Assembly (NCBI RefSeq): GCF_014648995.1
Contig: NZ_BMSE01000001.1
Coordinates: 1,041,968 to 1,105,967, forward strand
Direction: 5' to 3'
Length of the DNA: 64,000 nt
Source of the DNA: Streptomyces massasporeus
GTDB lineage: Bacteria > Actinomycetota > Actinomycetes > Streptomycetales > Streptomycetaceae
The stretch's first letter is position 1. Every line of letters starts with the position of its first letter. The position numbers were made by a program, and so were the translations under genes. Positions 1 to 7,636 of the stretch are shown one piece after another. The notes under the pieces were generated by a model. It was given only the letters and a program-made list of their open reading frames with translations. It did not search any database and was not told where the DNA came from.

Positions 1-382
1 AGCCGTAGACGCCGGTGGAGATCGCGGGGAACGCGACCGTACGGGCGCCGAGTTCGCCGGCGACGCGGAGCGACTCGCGGTAGCAGGACGCGAGGAGGCC
101 GGAGCGGTCCTCGGTAGCGCTGAACACCGGGCCGACGGTGTGGACGACCCAGCGGGCGTCCAGCTCGCCGGCGGTGGTGGCGACCGCCTGTCCGGTGGGC
201 AGGCCCTTGCCGAGGTGCGCGGCGCGGAGCCGGCGGCAGTCCTCCAGGATCGCGGGTCCGCCGCGGCGGTGGATCGCCCCGTCGACCCCTCCCCCGCCCA
301 GCAGTGAGGAGTTGGCCGCGTTGACGATCGCGTCGACGCTCTCGCGGGTGAGGTCGCCCCGGACCAGTTCGATGGCGGTCAT
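1..382 (-). CDS. Macro-domain protein (ADP-ribose binding/deacetylase type), partial
   Basis: The minus-strand frame reads [20 protein letters not shown] followed by [19 protein letters not shown], the hallmark ADP-ribose-binding loop of macro domains, and later [24 protein letters not shown] and [10 protein letters not shown], the second phosphate loop. Macro-domain proteins of this class bind ADP-ribose and often hydrolyse O-acetyl-ADP-ribose or ADP-ribosylated side chains in the cytosol. About 127 residues are visible; the C-terminal part (usually 40-50 residues more) lies outside the window. The ATG overlaps the stop of the upstream FAD oxidoreductase gene in an ATGA arrangement, so the two are probably translationally coupled. 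Which ADP-ribose substrate it acts on cannot be told from sequence. Confidence 0.93.
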   Translation of the reverse strand, partial: MTAIELVRGDLTRESVDAIVNAANSSLLGGGGVDGAIHRRGGPAILEDCRRLRAAHLGKGLPTGQAVATTAGELDARWVVHTVGPVFSATEDRSGLLASCYRESLRVAGELGARTVAFPAISTGVYG

Positions 383-1797
383 GTCTGCCTCAGCCGCTTC
401 CAGACGGCCTTCGCCGCGTTGTGCCCGGACATGCCGTGCACTCCGGGGCCCGGCGGGGTCGCCGACGAGCAGATGAAGACGGCCGGGTGCGGGGTGTTGT
501 AGGGGAACAGGGTGGCCCTGGGGCGCAGCAGCAGCTGGAGGCCGGAGGCGGCGCCGGAGGCGATGTCCCCGCCGACGTAGTTGGCGTTGCGGGCGGCGAG
601 TTCGGGCGGGCCCGCCGTGGCGCGGGCCAGGACGCGGTCGCGGAACCCCGGGGCGAAGCGCTCCAGTTGGCGCTCGATGGTGTCGGTGAGGTCGCCGGTC
701 CAGCCGTGCGGGACGTGCCCGTAGGCCCAGAAGACGTGCTTGCCCGCCGGGGCCCGGGTGGGGTCGACGACGCTCGGCTGGACCGTGATCAGGAACGGCT
801 TGTCGGGGGCCCGGCCCTCCCGGGAGGCCGCGCGCAGAGCGGCGCCGATCTCCGCGCTGCTCGCGCCGACCTGCACCGTGCCGGCGGCGCGGGCCTCCTT
901 CGCGGTCCAGGGCACGGGGCCGTCCAGCGCGTAGTCGACCTTGAAGACGCCCGGCCCGTAGCGGTAGCCGGCGTAGTGGTTGCCGAAGCCGGCGATGCGG
1001 GCCAGGGCGGTGGGCGAGGTGTCGAAGACGTACGCCCGGGCCGGCGGCAGATCGTCGAGGCGCTTGACCTCGTAGTCGGTGTGGACGCTGCCGCCGAGGT
1101 CCTTCAGGTAGGCGGCGAGGGCGTCGGAGAGGGACTGGGAGCCGCCGCGGGCGACGGGCCAGCCGCGGGCGTGCGCCGCGAGGGCGAAGACCAGGCCGAT
1201 CGCGCCGGTGGCGAAGCCGCCGAGGGGTGCCATGACATGGGCCACGAGCCCGGAGAACAAGGCCTTGGCCGGTTCGTCGCGGAAGCGGCGCATCAGCAGC
1301 GTCGACGGGGGCAGCCCGGCCAGGCCGAAGCGGGCGAGGGTCACCGGGTCGCGGGGCAGCGCGGTCATCGGCAGGGACATGAAGTCCCGGGCGAGGGTGT
1401 CCCACTTGGGCAGGAAGGGCTCGATGAGCCTGCGGTACGCGCCGGCGTCGCGCGGGCCGAAGGAGGCGGCCGTCTCGCCGACCGTCCGGGCCAGGACGGC
1501 CGCCGTGCCGTCCGGGAAGGGATGCGCCATGGGCAGCTCGGCGTGCAGCCACTCCAGGCCGTACCGCTCGAGCGGCAGGGCGCGGAACGCCGGTGAGTTG
1601 ATGGCGAGCGGGTGGGCCGCGGCGCACGGATCGTGCCGGAAGCCGGGGAGGGTGAGCTCCTCGGTGCGGGCACCACCGCCCACGGTGCCCCGGGCCTCGA
1701 AGACGGCGACGGAGAAGCCGCGGCGGGCCAGCTCCACGGCCGCGGTCAGTCCGTTCGGCCCCGCACCCACTACGACGGCATCGAGCATCGACGGCAC
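379..1797 (-). CDS. NAD(P)/FAD-dependent oxidoreductase, phytoene-desaturase-like
   Basis: This 472-residue protein opens with a Rossmann FAD-binding motif, [20 protein letters not shown] (about residues 8-27), followed by the GGGARTEEL segment usual in the phytoene dehydrogenase/retinol saturase (NDC) branch of flavin amine oxidases. The C-terminus has the FAD-closing segment [14 protein letters not shown]. The family dehydrogenates or isomerises carotenoid, retinoid or other polyene-like substrates, but no carotenoid genes lie nearby, so the substrate is unknown. It is the first gene of a two-gene unit with the macro-domain gene (4-nt overlap). Length is normal for the family. Confidence 0.85.
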   Translation of the reverse strand: MPSMLDAVVVGAGPNGLTAAVELARRGFSVAVFEARGTVGGGARTEELTLPGFRHDPCAAAHPLAINSPAFRALPLERYGLEWLHAELPMAHPFPDGTAAVLARTVGETAASFGPRDAGAYRRLIEPFLPKWDTLARDFMSLPMTALPRDPVTLARFGLAGLPPSTLLMRRFRDEPAKALFSGLVAHVMAPLGGFATGAIGLVFALAAHARGWPVARGGSQSLSDALAAYLKDLGGSVHTDYEVKRLDDLPPARAYVFDTSPTALARIAGFGNHYAGYRYGPGVFKVDYALDGPVPWTAKEARAAGTVQVGASSAEIGAALRAASREGRAPDKPFLITVQPSVVDPTRAPAGKHVFWAYGHVPHGWTGDLTDTIERQLERFAPGFRDRVLARATAGPPELAARNANYVGGDIASGAASGLQLLLRPRATLFPYNTPHPAVFICSSATPPGPGVHGMSGHNAAKAVWKRLRQT

Positions 1798-1967
1798 CTT
1801 CGGACCCCTTCGTCAGCCGACGGCCACTGAGGATCAGGATATGCCCGGAGACTGACAGTCACCGGCCGCCGGTGATTTCCGGTGCGGAAGACCGCTTTGC
1901 GGCGGCTGGAATCCGCCCGCGCACACGTTGGGTGATCAACTGTGTGCGCCACGCAATGGCCTCGGGT

Positions 1968-2813
1968 CTATGCCTCGCCCGACAGCAGGCCCACCACCCG
2001 GCGGGCCGTGGCCGCGTCGCGGGCGGCGGTGAAGGGCAGGGTGTTGCCGCCCGCGATACGGAACGGCTCCCCCGCGAGTGTCAGGTGGGCGCCGCCGGCC
2101 TCCTCGACCAGGAGCAGCCCGGCCGCGTGGTCCCAGGCGGCCTCCCAGGAGAACGCGACGGCGTCCAACTCGCCCCGGGCGATGGCCAGGTACTCCAGAC
2201 CGGCCGAGCCGCACGGGCGCGGTGCCACCCCGTCGGCGCGCAGGCCGAGCAGGGCGTGCTTCTCCTCGTCCGTCGTGTAGTCGGGGTGGGAGGTGGCCAC
2301 GCGCAGGTCCCGGCCGGGCTCCGGCACCCCGGCGAACAGCCGCTCCCCGTCGAGGTGAGCGCCCTTGCCCCGCTGGGCGGTGGCGAGCCGGTCGCGGGCG
2401 GGCGCGTACGTCCAGGACGCGAGCAGGGTGCCGCGGTGGGCCAGCGCGACCAGGGTGCAGAACCCGGCCTCGCCGCGCACGAACTGGCGCGTCCCGTCGA
2501 CCGGGTCGACGATCCAGACCGGGGCGTCCGCGCGTATCGCCGCGTACGACGCGGGGTTGGCGTGGACCGCCTCCTCGCCGACCACGACCGAACCGGGCAG
2601 CAGGGCGGCCAGGGCCTCGGTCAGGTACAGCTCGGCCTTGCGGTCGGCGTCGGTCACCAGGTCGTGCGGGCCGCTCTTCTGGTCGACCTCGTGCGCTGCG
2701 AGCTGGCGCCAGCGCGGCATGATCTCGGTGGCGGCGGCCTTGCGGATCGTCTCTTCGACGTCGGAGGCGTGCTCTGCGAGAAACTCTTCGATGGTTTCGT
2801 TGATGTCGATCAC
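1968..2813 (-). CDS. Inositol monophosphatase family protein
   Basis: A 281-residue Mg-dependent phosphatase of the IMPase/FIG superfamily. The metal-binding motifs are present: GEEAV (the EE motif), WIVDPVDGTRQFV (the DPxDGT motif), and near the C-terminus the glycine-rich segment with WDHAAG that supplies the last metal-ligand Asp. Members hydrolyse myo-inositol phosphate, histidinol phosphate, NADP or 3'-phosphoadenosine phosphates; the exact substrate is not visible. Single gene between the FAD oxidoreductase and the gamma-glutamyltransferase, all on the same strand but with gaps of 85 to 170 bp. Start chosen at the ATG encoding MIDINETIEEFL, preceded by GGAG. Confidence 0.9.
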   Translation of the reverse strand: MIDINETIEEFLAEHASDVEETIRKAAATEIMPRWRQLAAHEVDQKSGPHDLVTDADRKAELYLTEALAALLPGSVVVGEEAVHANPASYAAIRADAPVWIVDPVDGTRQFVRGEAGFCTLVALAHRGTLLASWTYAPARDRLATAQRGKGAHLDGERLFAGVPEPGRDLRVATSHPDYTTDEEKHALLGLRADGVAPRPCGSAGLEYLAIARGELDAVAFSWEAAWDHAAGLLLVEEAGGAHLTLAGEPFRIAGGNTLPFTAARDAATARRVVGLLSGEA

Positions 2814-2898
2814 TCCTCCATGACAACACGTGCCACTGACAACGCCCGCCCGCCGGGTGCACTCCGGGTGGCCTCGCGATGAACAGCGGCCCGCCGGA

Positions 2899-4728
2899 TC
2901 ACCTGCCCACCGCGTACCCCTGCATCCCGCGCGGATTCGCCGCCGCCGACAGCACGCCCGTCTCCGGGTCCCGGGCGACCGCGCACAGCCGGCCCTCCGA
3001 CCAGGGGCCGCCCACGGTCACGTCGTGGCCGCGGCGCCGCAGGTCCGCGACGACGGCCGGGTCGGTGCGGGACTCCACGGTCACGCTGCCCGGGCGCATG
3101 CCGCGCGGGTAGAAGGAGCCGGGGAAGCTGTCGTTGTGCCAGTTCGGGGCGTCGATCGCGCCCTGGAGGTCGGGGCCGCCGCGCACCCGGGCGCGCAGCG
3201 CGACCGCGAGGAGGAAGTGCAGCTGCCACTGGTCCTGCTGGTCCCCGCCGGGGGTGCCGAAGGCCATGACGGGCACGCCGTCGCGCAGGGCGATCGAGGG
3301 CGTCAGGGTGGTGCGGGGGCGCCGGCCGGGGGTGAGGGTGTTGGGCAGGCCTTCCTCCAGCCAGGTCATCTGGAGCCGGGTGCCGAGCGGGAAGCCGAGT
3401 TCGGGCACGACCGGGTTGGACTGGAGCCAGCCGCCGCTGGGCGTGGCCGAGACCATGTTGCCCCAGCGGTCGACGACGTCGAGGTGGCAGGTGTCGCCGC
3501 GGGTGGTCCCGTCGGCCAGGATCTCCGGTTCGCCCGGCACGGGGGACGCCGGACTCTTGGCGACGGTCGGCTCGCCGGCGCCCAGGGCGTCGTAGCCCTC
3601 CTGGGCGGCGGCCGCCCCGCGCGCGTGCGCGCACAGCCGCGGGATGCGTCCGCCGGGGCTGCCGGGCCGCAGGCCGTTCTCGGCCCACTCGCCGACGAGG
3701 GCGCGGCGGGCCGTGTTGTACGCGTCGGACAGCAGGTCGTCGAGGGGCACGTCGGAGGCGTCGCCGTACCAGGCCTCCCGGTCGGCCATGGCGAGCTTGC
3801 AGTTCTCGACGAGGAGGTGGACGTAGTCGGCCGAGCCGTAACGGGGCAGTTCGGGCGGGAGCAGGGCGAGTTGCTGGAGGAGGACCGGGCCCTGGCTCCA
3901 GGGGCCGGGCTTGCACACGGTCCAGCCGTTCCAGTCGTACGTCGCCGGTGTCTCGTAGGTCGCGGACCAGGTGGCGAGGTCGGCGGCCGTAAGGGTGCCG
4001 GTGTGGCGTTCTCCGCTGGTGTCCCTGGTGGGGCGACCGGCCTGGCGGACGAGGGCGTCGGCGATGAACCCGGTGCGCCAGACCTGCCGGGCGGCCTCGA
4101 TCCGCGCCTCCCTGCCGCCCGCGCCGGCGGTCTCGGCGAGCAGGCGCTTCCAGGTGGCGGCGAGTGCGGGGTTGGCGAAGAGCTCGCCGGGGCGCGGTGC
4201 CTTGCCACCGGGCAGGTAGACGTCCGCCGACGAGGTCCACTCCGTCTCGAACAGCTCGCGCACGGTCTCGACGGTCTCGCCGACGCGCTCCACGGGCGCG
4301 TGCCCGTGCTCGGCGTATCCGATGGCGTACTTCAGGACCTCCTCGAGGGACCGTGTGCCGTGGTCGCGCAGCAGCGTCATCCAGGCGTCGAACGCGCCCG
4401 GTACGGCGGCGGCGAGCGGCCCGGTGCCAGAGACGAGGTCCAGGCCGAGGCCCCGGTAGTGCGCGACGGTCGCGCCGGCCGGTGCGACGCCCTGCCCGCA
4501 CAGCACCCGCACCTCGCCGCCGGACGGGGCGAGCAGGATCGGCACCTCACCGGCCGGGCCGTTGAGGTGCGGCTCGACGACGTGCAGCACGAAGGCGCCC
4601 GCCACGGCCGCGTCGTAGGCGTTGCCGCCGCTCTCCAGGACGGCCATCGCCGACTGCGAGGCGAGCCAGTGAGTGGAGGACACCATGCCGAAGGTGCCGC
4701 TCAGGGTGGGGCGCGTCGTGAATTGCAT
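2899..4728 (-). CDS. Gamma-glutamyltransferase family protein (cytosolic type)
   Basis: A 609-residue Ntn-hydrolase. These enzymes are made as one chain and cut themselves before a catalytic threonine, which here lies in GDTCHLDVVD (Thr near residue 413, with TCH in place of the usual TTH). The downstream GGW and LGTRLQMTW segments also fit the family. No signal peptide is seen: the N-terminus MQFTTRPTLSGTFGM leads straight into the conserved VSSTHWLAS. So it is probably a cytosolic amidohydrolase of the YwrD type rather than the periplasmic glutathione enzyme. A secreted paralogue lies at 51689-53491, and a tiny fragment resembling this protein's N-terminus lies at 35395-35436. Confidence 0.9.
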   Translation of the reverse strand: MQFTTRPTLSGTFGMVSSTHWLASQSAMAVLESGGNAYDAAVAGAFVLHVVEPHLNGPAGEVPILLAPSGGEVRVLCGQGVAPAGATVAHYRGLGLDLVSGTGPLAAAVPGAFDAWMTLLRDHGTRSLEEVLKYAIGYAEHGHAPVERVGETVETVRELFETEWTSSADVYLPGGKAPRPGELFANPALAATWKRLLAETAGAGGREARIEAARQVWRTGFIADALVRQAGRPTRDTSGERHTGTLTAADLATWSATYETPATYDWNGWTVCKPGPWSQGPVLLQQLALLPPELPRYGSADYVHLLVENCKLAMADREAWYGDASDVPLDDLLSDAYNTARRALVGEWAENGLRPGSPGGRIPRLCAHARGAAAAQEGYDALGAGEPTVAKSPASPVPGEPEILADGTTRGDTCHLDVVDRWGNMVSATPSGGWLQSNPVVPELGFPLGTRLQMTWLEEGLPNTLTPGRRPRTTLTPSIALRDGVPVMAFGTPGGDQQDQWQLHFLLAVALRARVRGGPDLQGAIDAPNWHNDSFPGSFYPRGMRPGSVTVESRTDPAVVADLRRRGHDVTVGGPWSEGRLCAVARDPETGVLSAAANPRGMQGYAVGR

Positions 4729-4828
4729 ACCTGACCTCGGTGTTTACGTGTGTCGGTCGGCCCAGAATGGGCCGTGGGGAGAAGCTGGGGAGAATGAGCC
4801 GCGAGGTCATCTGCTCCAGTAGACCCAT

Positions 4829-5155
4829 TGCCTCCTCTTTCCTGGCCAGTCTGTTCCGGCCCGAAACTGTTGCGCTCGCGGAGTCAACGTGCCCAACGGA
4901 TCAGCGGCAGCCCGTCTCACCTGGCGAAACAGGTCACCTTGGTGGGCGCCAAAATCTCCTGTTGCACGCTGCCGCTCCGTTACGCGAACACGTCGTTCTC
5001 GCCGACTCACGACGCCCCAGGATCGCGAACCGGGTACCGCAGGTGGAGGAGCTGCAAGTTGCCCAGGATCGCGATACCCCGAGGCGCTGACAACGTCCTT
5101 CACAGACATCGCCGCTGACCTCGACGCGGCCGGAATGGACGGTTCACCAGGCAAG
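4829..5155. other. Gene-free stretch with a short direct repeat
   Basis: No convincing coding sequence is seen between the gamma-glutamyltransferase upstream region and the broken oxidoreductase. A 12-bp direct repeat, CCAGGATCGCGA, occurs at 5017-5028 and 5063-5074. Its position beside a broken gene suggests rearranged or element-derived DNA, but no transposase is recognised in this part. Confidence 0.4.
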
Positions 5156-5299
5156 TCAGTTGTCGGTGACGCGGTTGTCGCGGCCGTATGCCTCGGCCAC
5201 CCAGACGGCGTCGAGCCCGGCCTTCTCCAGCCGCACGATCTCCTCGACGGCCTTGCGGGGGTCGTTCTCGGCGTACTCCAGGGTGGTGGCCAGCTCCAT
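5156..5299 (-). pseudogene. Truncated luciferase-like (F420-type) oxidoreductase, N-terminal remnant
   Basis: The minus strand has GAGGAA, then an ATG and 47 codons reading MELATTLEYAENDPRKAVEE, continuing through EKAGLDAVWVAEAYGRDN and stopping at VTDN. This matches the start of luciferase-like F420-dependent monooxygenases (beta strand 1, then the DAVWVAEAYG segment), which are normally about 300-350 residues. The ribosome binding site and start look intact while the remaining 85 % of the gene is gone, so this looks like a gene cut off by deletion or insertion. Confidence 0.7.
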
Positions 5300-5414
5300 G
5301 GGCGTTCCTCTCCACGTCCGTTCCCGGGAACACCGGCATGCGCACGGCGGAAGCCGGTCCGGTACGGCTAGTCATCGCTCCCCGGCCAGTGTGGTGCGAG
5401 CGTGGCAGCCAAAG

Positions 5415-5443
5415 AAAAAAACTCAAGCACCCGTGCTTTTTAA
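5415..5443. terminator. Short hairpin with flanking A/T tracts, possible bidirectional terminator
   Basis: AAGCAC and GTGCTT form a small stem (loop CC, or AAGCA/TGCTT around CCCG), with a run of A on its left and a run of T on its right, so either strand would read a stem followed by U residues. It is unusual in this very GC-rich DNA and lies upstream of the broken oxidoreductase gene. The stem is short, so termination strength is uncertain. Confidence 0.35.
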
Positions 5444-5584
5444 GCCCTGGATCATCACCGGTATCTGGCGGGGATGTTCCCTACGACCCCGGCCACCGAC
5501 GCCGCACCGGGTCTCGACCTCCCGCTGGTTCCACAACATGCGGGGCGACGAGGCCGCCTGTGCACGCGGCCGCAGCGCCGGGCT

Positions 5585-5662
5585 TCGTCAACGGTGGACA
5601 CGCAGGCCGTGAAGACCTCAAGCGACGCCACGACGGCCGGTCGAGACACCGACGCCCTGTGA
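5585..5662 (+). pseudogene. IS5-like transposase scrap
   Basis: The plus frame contains STVDTQAVKTSSDATTAGRD followed by a stop. It resembles the conserved segment of IS5/IS4-type transposases around the first catalytic Asp, commonly of the form VVDSQSVKTS. The sequence before it is out of frame and the catalytic core after it is absent. Only about 25 residues support the call, so it is tentative. Confidence 0.45.
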
Positions 5663-6004
5663 GATCAGCACGCGCCCTCTCGCCCGGAACAGGGGCTCTC
5701 GCCGACCTGCTGTTGTTATCTCTGCGGTGAACTCGCGGGGACGGCGACGTGCCGCGCCTTCGACGGCCCTCCCTCCTTCACCTAGCGCTTACTTGTGGGC
5801 GAAAAAACCAAGGGAAGGCCAAGGAAAAGCAAGGGGGGACAAAACTCTCCCTGCCATGAGTGACGCCTGTGGTGCAAGACTTTCGCGTGATCAGCCGCCC
5901 TGTCGAGGCGAGCGGTCACCCAGTTTCCCGCGGTGACGTCGATCTCGTGCCTGGTCTCCCGCTGGTGTACACGACTGATCCGTCCGTGATGCAAAGGCGA
6001 ATGT
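5663..6004. other. Upstream region of the molybdo-oxidoreductase operon
   Basis: No coding sequence is supported here. A purine-rich, comparatively AT-rich tract at about 5803-5853 precedes the paoA-like start. It probably carries the operon's promoter, but no -35/-10 pair is clear enough to place. Confidence 0.35.
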
Positions 6005-6643
6005 ATGTCCTCTGAACTCCCTGATTCCGCTGTTTCTCCGCCTTCCGGAGCCGGCGAGTCCACCTCGGGGCCCAGCCGGCGCACCGTCATCGCCACCGGT
6101 GTCGCGGTGGGTGGTGTCGTGGTGGCTGGAGGAACGCTCCTGGCAGGCGCCGAGGAAGCGCCCGCTACGGGGACGGCCCCTTCCAGCCGTGTGTCCCTGA
6201 CGGTGAACGGCACCCGGCGGACGGTCACGGTCGACAACCGCACCTCGTTGCTGGATCTGCTGCGCGAGCACTTGGAGCTGACCGGCTCCAAGAAGGGCTG
6301 CAACGCCGGGGCCTGCGGGGCGTGCACGGTCCTGGTCGACGGGCAGCGCGTGAACTCCTGCCTGACGCTCGCGGCACGCCTGGAGGGCGCCGAGGTCACC
6401 ACGATCGAGGGCCTGGCCGACGGTGACCGACTGCACCCGCTGCAGCAGGCGTTCGTCGACCAGGACGCCTTCCAGTGCGGCTACTGCACCCCCGGCCAGA
6501 TCATGTCCGGGGTGGGCTGCATCAAGGAGGGGCACACCGGTTCGCCGGAGGAGATCCGGGAGTGGATGAGCGGCAACATCTGCCGCTGCGGCTGCTACGT
6601 GAAAATCGTGCGGGCCCTCGAGCAGACCGCCGGCCGGAAGTAA
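6005..6643 (+). CDS. Tat-exported (2Fe-2S) subunit of molybdenum aldehyde oxidoreductase (PaoA-like)
   Basis: A 212-residue iron-sulfur subunit of the xanthine oxidase family. It starts with a Tat-type signal, SRRTVIATGVAVGGVVVAGG (about residues 24-43), implying export of the folded complex. It then has the plant-type 2Fe-2S pattern GCNAGACGACTVLVDG and the second cluster pattern CGYCTPGQ ... CRCGCY. This small subunit passes electrons from the molybdenum site towards FAD. The following genes encode the FAD and molybdopterin subunits and the XdhC-type maturase, the same gene order as E. coli paoABCD (yagTSRQ), a periplasmic enzyme that oxidises aromatic and other aldehydes to acids. ATG chosen because the preceding ATG (6001) runs into a stop at once. 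Confidence 0.92.
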   Translation: MSSELPDSAVSPPSGAGESTSGPSRRTVIATGVAVGGVVVAGGTLLAGAEEAPATGTAPSSRVSLTVNGTRRTVTVDNRTSLLDLLREHLELTGSKKGCNAGACGACTVLVDGQRVNSCLTLAARLEGAEVTTIEGLADGDRLHPLQQAFVDQDAFQCGYCTPGQIMSGVGCIKEGHTGSPEEIREWMSGNICRCGCYVKIVRALEQTAGRK

Positions 6644-6655
6644 GGAGCCGCTGAC

Positions 6656-7636
6656 ATGCATCCCTTCTCGTTCACGAAGGCCGCGAACACCCGTGACGCC
6701 CTCGACGCGGGCCGCCACGGCGGCCGTTACATCGCCGGCGGCACCACCCTCGTCGACCTGATGCGCGAGACCGTGGAGCGCCCCGAGACCCTGGTCGACA
6801 TCAGCGACCTGCCGCTGCGCGACGTCACGGTCGCCGAGCGCGGCGGCTTGCGCATCGGCGCGCTGGTGACCATGTCCGAGGCCGCCGCCCATCCCAAGGT
6901 GCGCTCGCTGTACCCCGTCATCTCCCAGGCGCTGGAACTGAGCGCTTCCGCCCAGCTGCGGAACATGGCCACCATCGGCGGCAACATCATGCAGCGCACC
7001 CGCTGCACCTACTTCCGCGACGTCACCGCCGACTGCAACAAGCGCGAGCCCGGCTCGGGTTGCGCCGCGCTGAAGGGCTTCAACCGTACGCACGCCATCC
7101 TCGGAACCTCCGACGCCTGCGTGGCCACCCACCCCTCCGACGCGGCCGTTGCGTTCGCCGCACTGGAAGCGCGGGTGCATCTGCTGGGCCCGGACGGGGA
7201 ACGCCAGGTCCCCTTCGCCGACTTCCTGCTGCGTCCGGGCAACACACCGAATCGTGAACAGGCCCTGAGGCGGGGCGAGTTGATCACCGGACTGGAGGTT
7301 CCCGCGCTTCCGCGCCCGCTGAAGTCCGGCTATCTGAAGGTACGCGACCGGCAGTCCTACGAGTTCGCCCTGACGTCGGCGGCCGTGGCGCTGCACGTGC
7401 GGGGCGGGGTGATCCGGGAGGCGAAGGTCGCCGCCGGTGGAGTGGGCACCGTGCCGTGGAAGCTGCCCGCCGTGGAACGGCACCTCGTCGGTCAGCGTCC
7501 CTCGGATGCGCTGTGGGCGGCCGCCGCCGAGCGAGCCCGGGACGGCGCCCGGCCCCTTCGGCACAACCGGTTCAAAGTCGAGTTGCTCAAGCGGACCGTG
7601 GAACGTCAGCTGCGCGTCGTAGGAGGTAGCAAGTGA
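6656..7636 (+). CDS. FAD/4Fe-4S subunit of molybdenum aldehyde oxidoreductase (PaoB-like)
   Basis: This 326-residue protein has the FAD-binding AGGTTLVDLM and TIGGNIMQRTRC segments of xanthine dehydrogenase medium subunits. It carries an inserted cysteine cluster, RTRC ... ADCNKREPGSGCAAL, followed by HAILGTSDACVATHPSD. This insertion is the extra 4Fe-4S site known from PaoB/YagS-type subunits. The CO_deh_flav_C domain follows (KVRDRQSYEFALTSAAVAL). It begins 12 nt after paoA and its stop overlaps the GTG of the next gene (GTGA), consistent with tight co-expression. It has no signal of its own and would be exported together with PaoA. Confidence 0.92.
   Translation: MHPFSFTKAANTRDALDAGRHGGRYIAGGTTLVDLMRETVERPETLVDISDLPLRDVTVAERGGLRIGALVTMSEAAAHPKVRSLYPVISQALELSASAQLRNMATIGGNIMQRTRCTYFRDVTADCNKREPGSGCAALKGFNRTHAILGTSDACVATHPSDAAVAFAALEARVHLLGPDGERQVPFADFLLRPGNTPNREQALRRGELITGLEVPALPRPLKSGYLKVRDRQSYEFALTSAAVALHVRGGVIREAKVAAGGVGTVPWKLPAVERHLVGQRPSDALWAAAAERARDGARPLRHNRFKVELLKRTVERQLRVVGGSK

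Noticed and set aside
4829..6004. A tRNA or riboswitch in the long intergenic region
   Set aside because: No cloverleaf, no conserved riboswitch core and no CCA-like end were seen; only remnants and a short hairpin.
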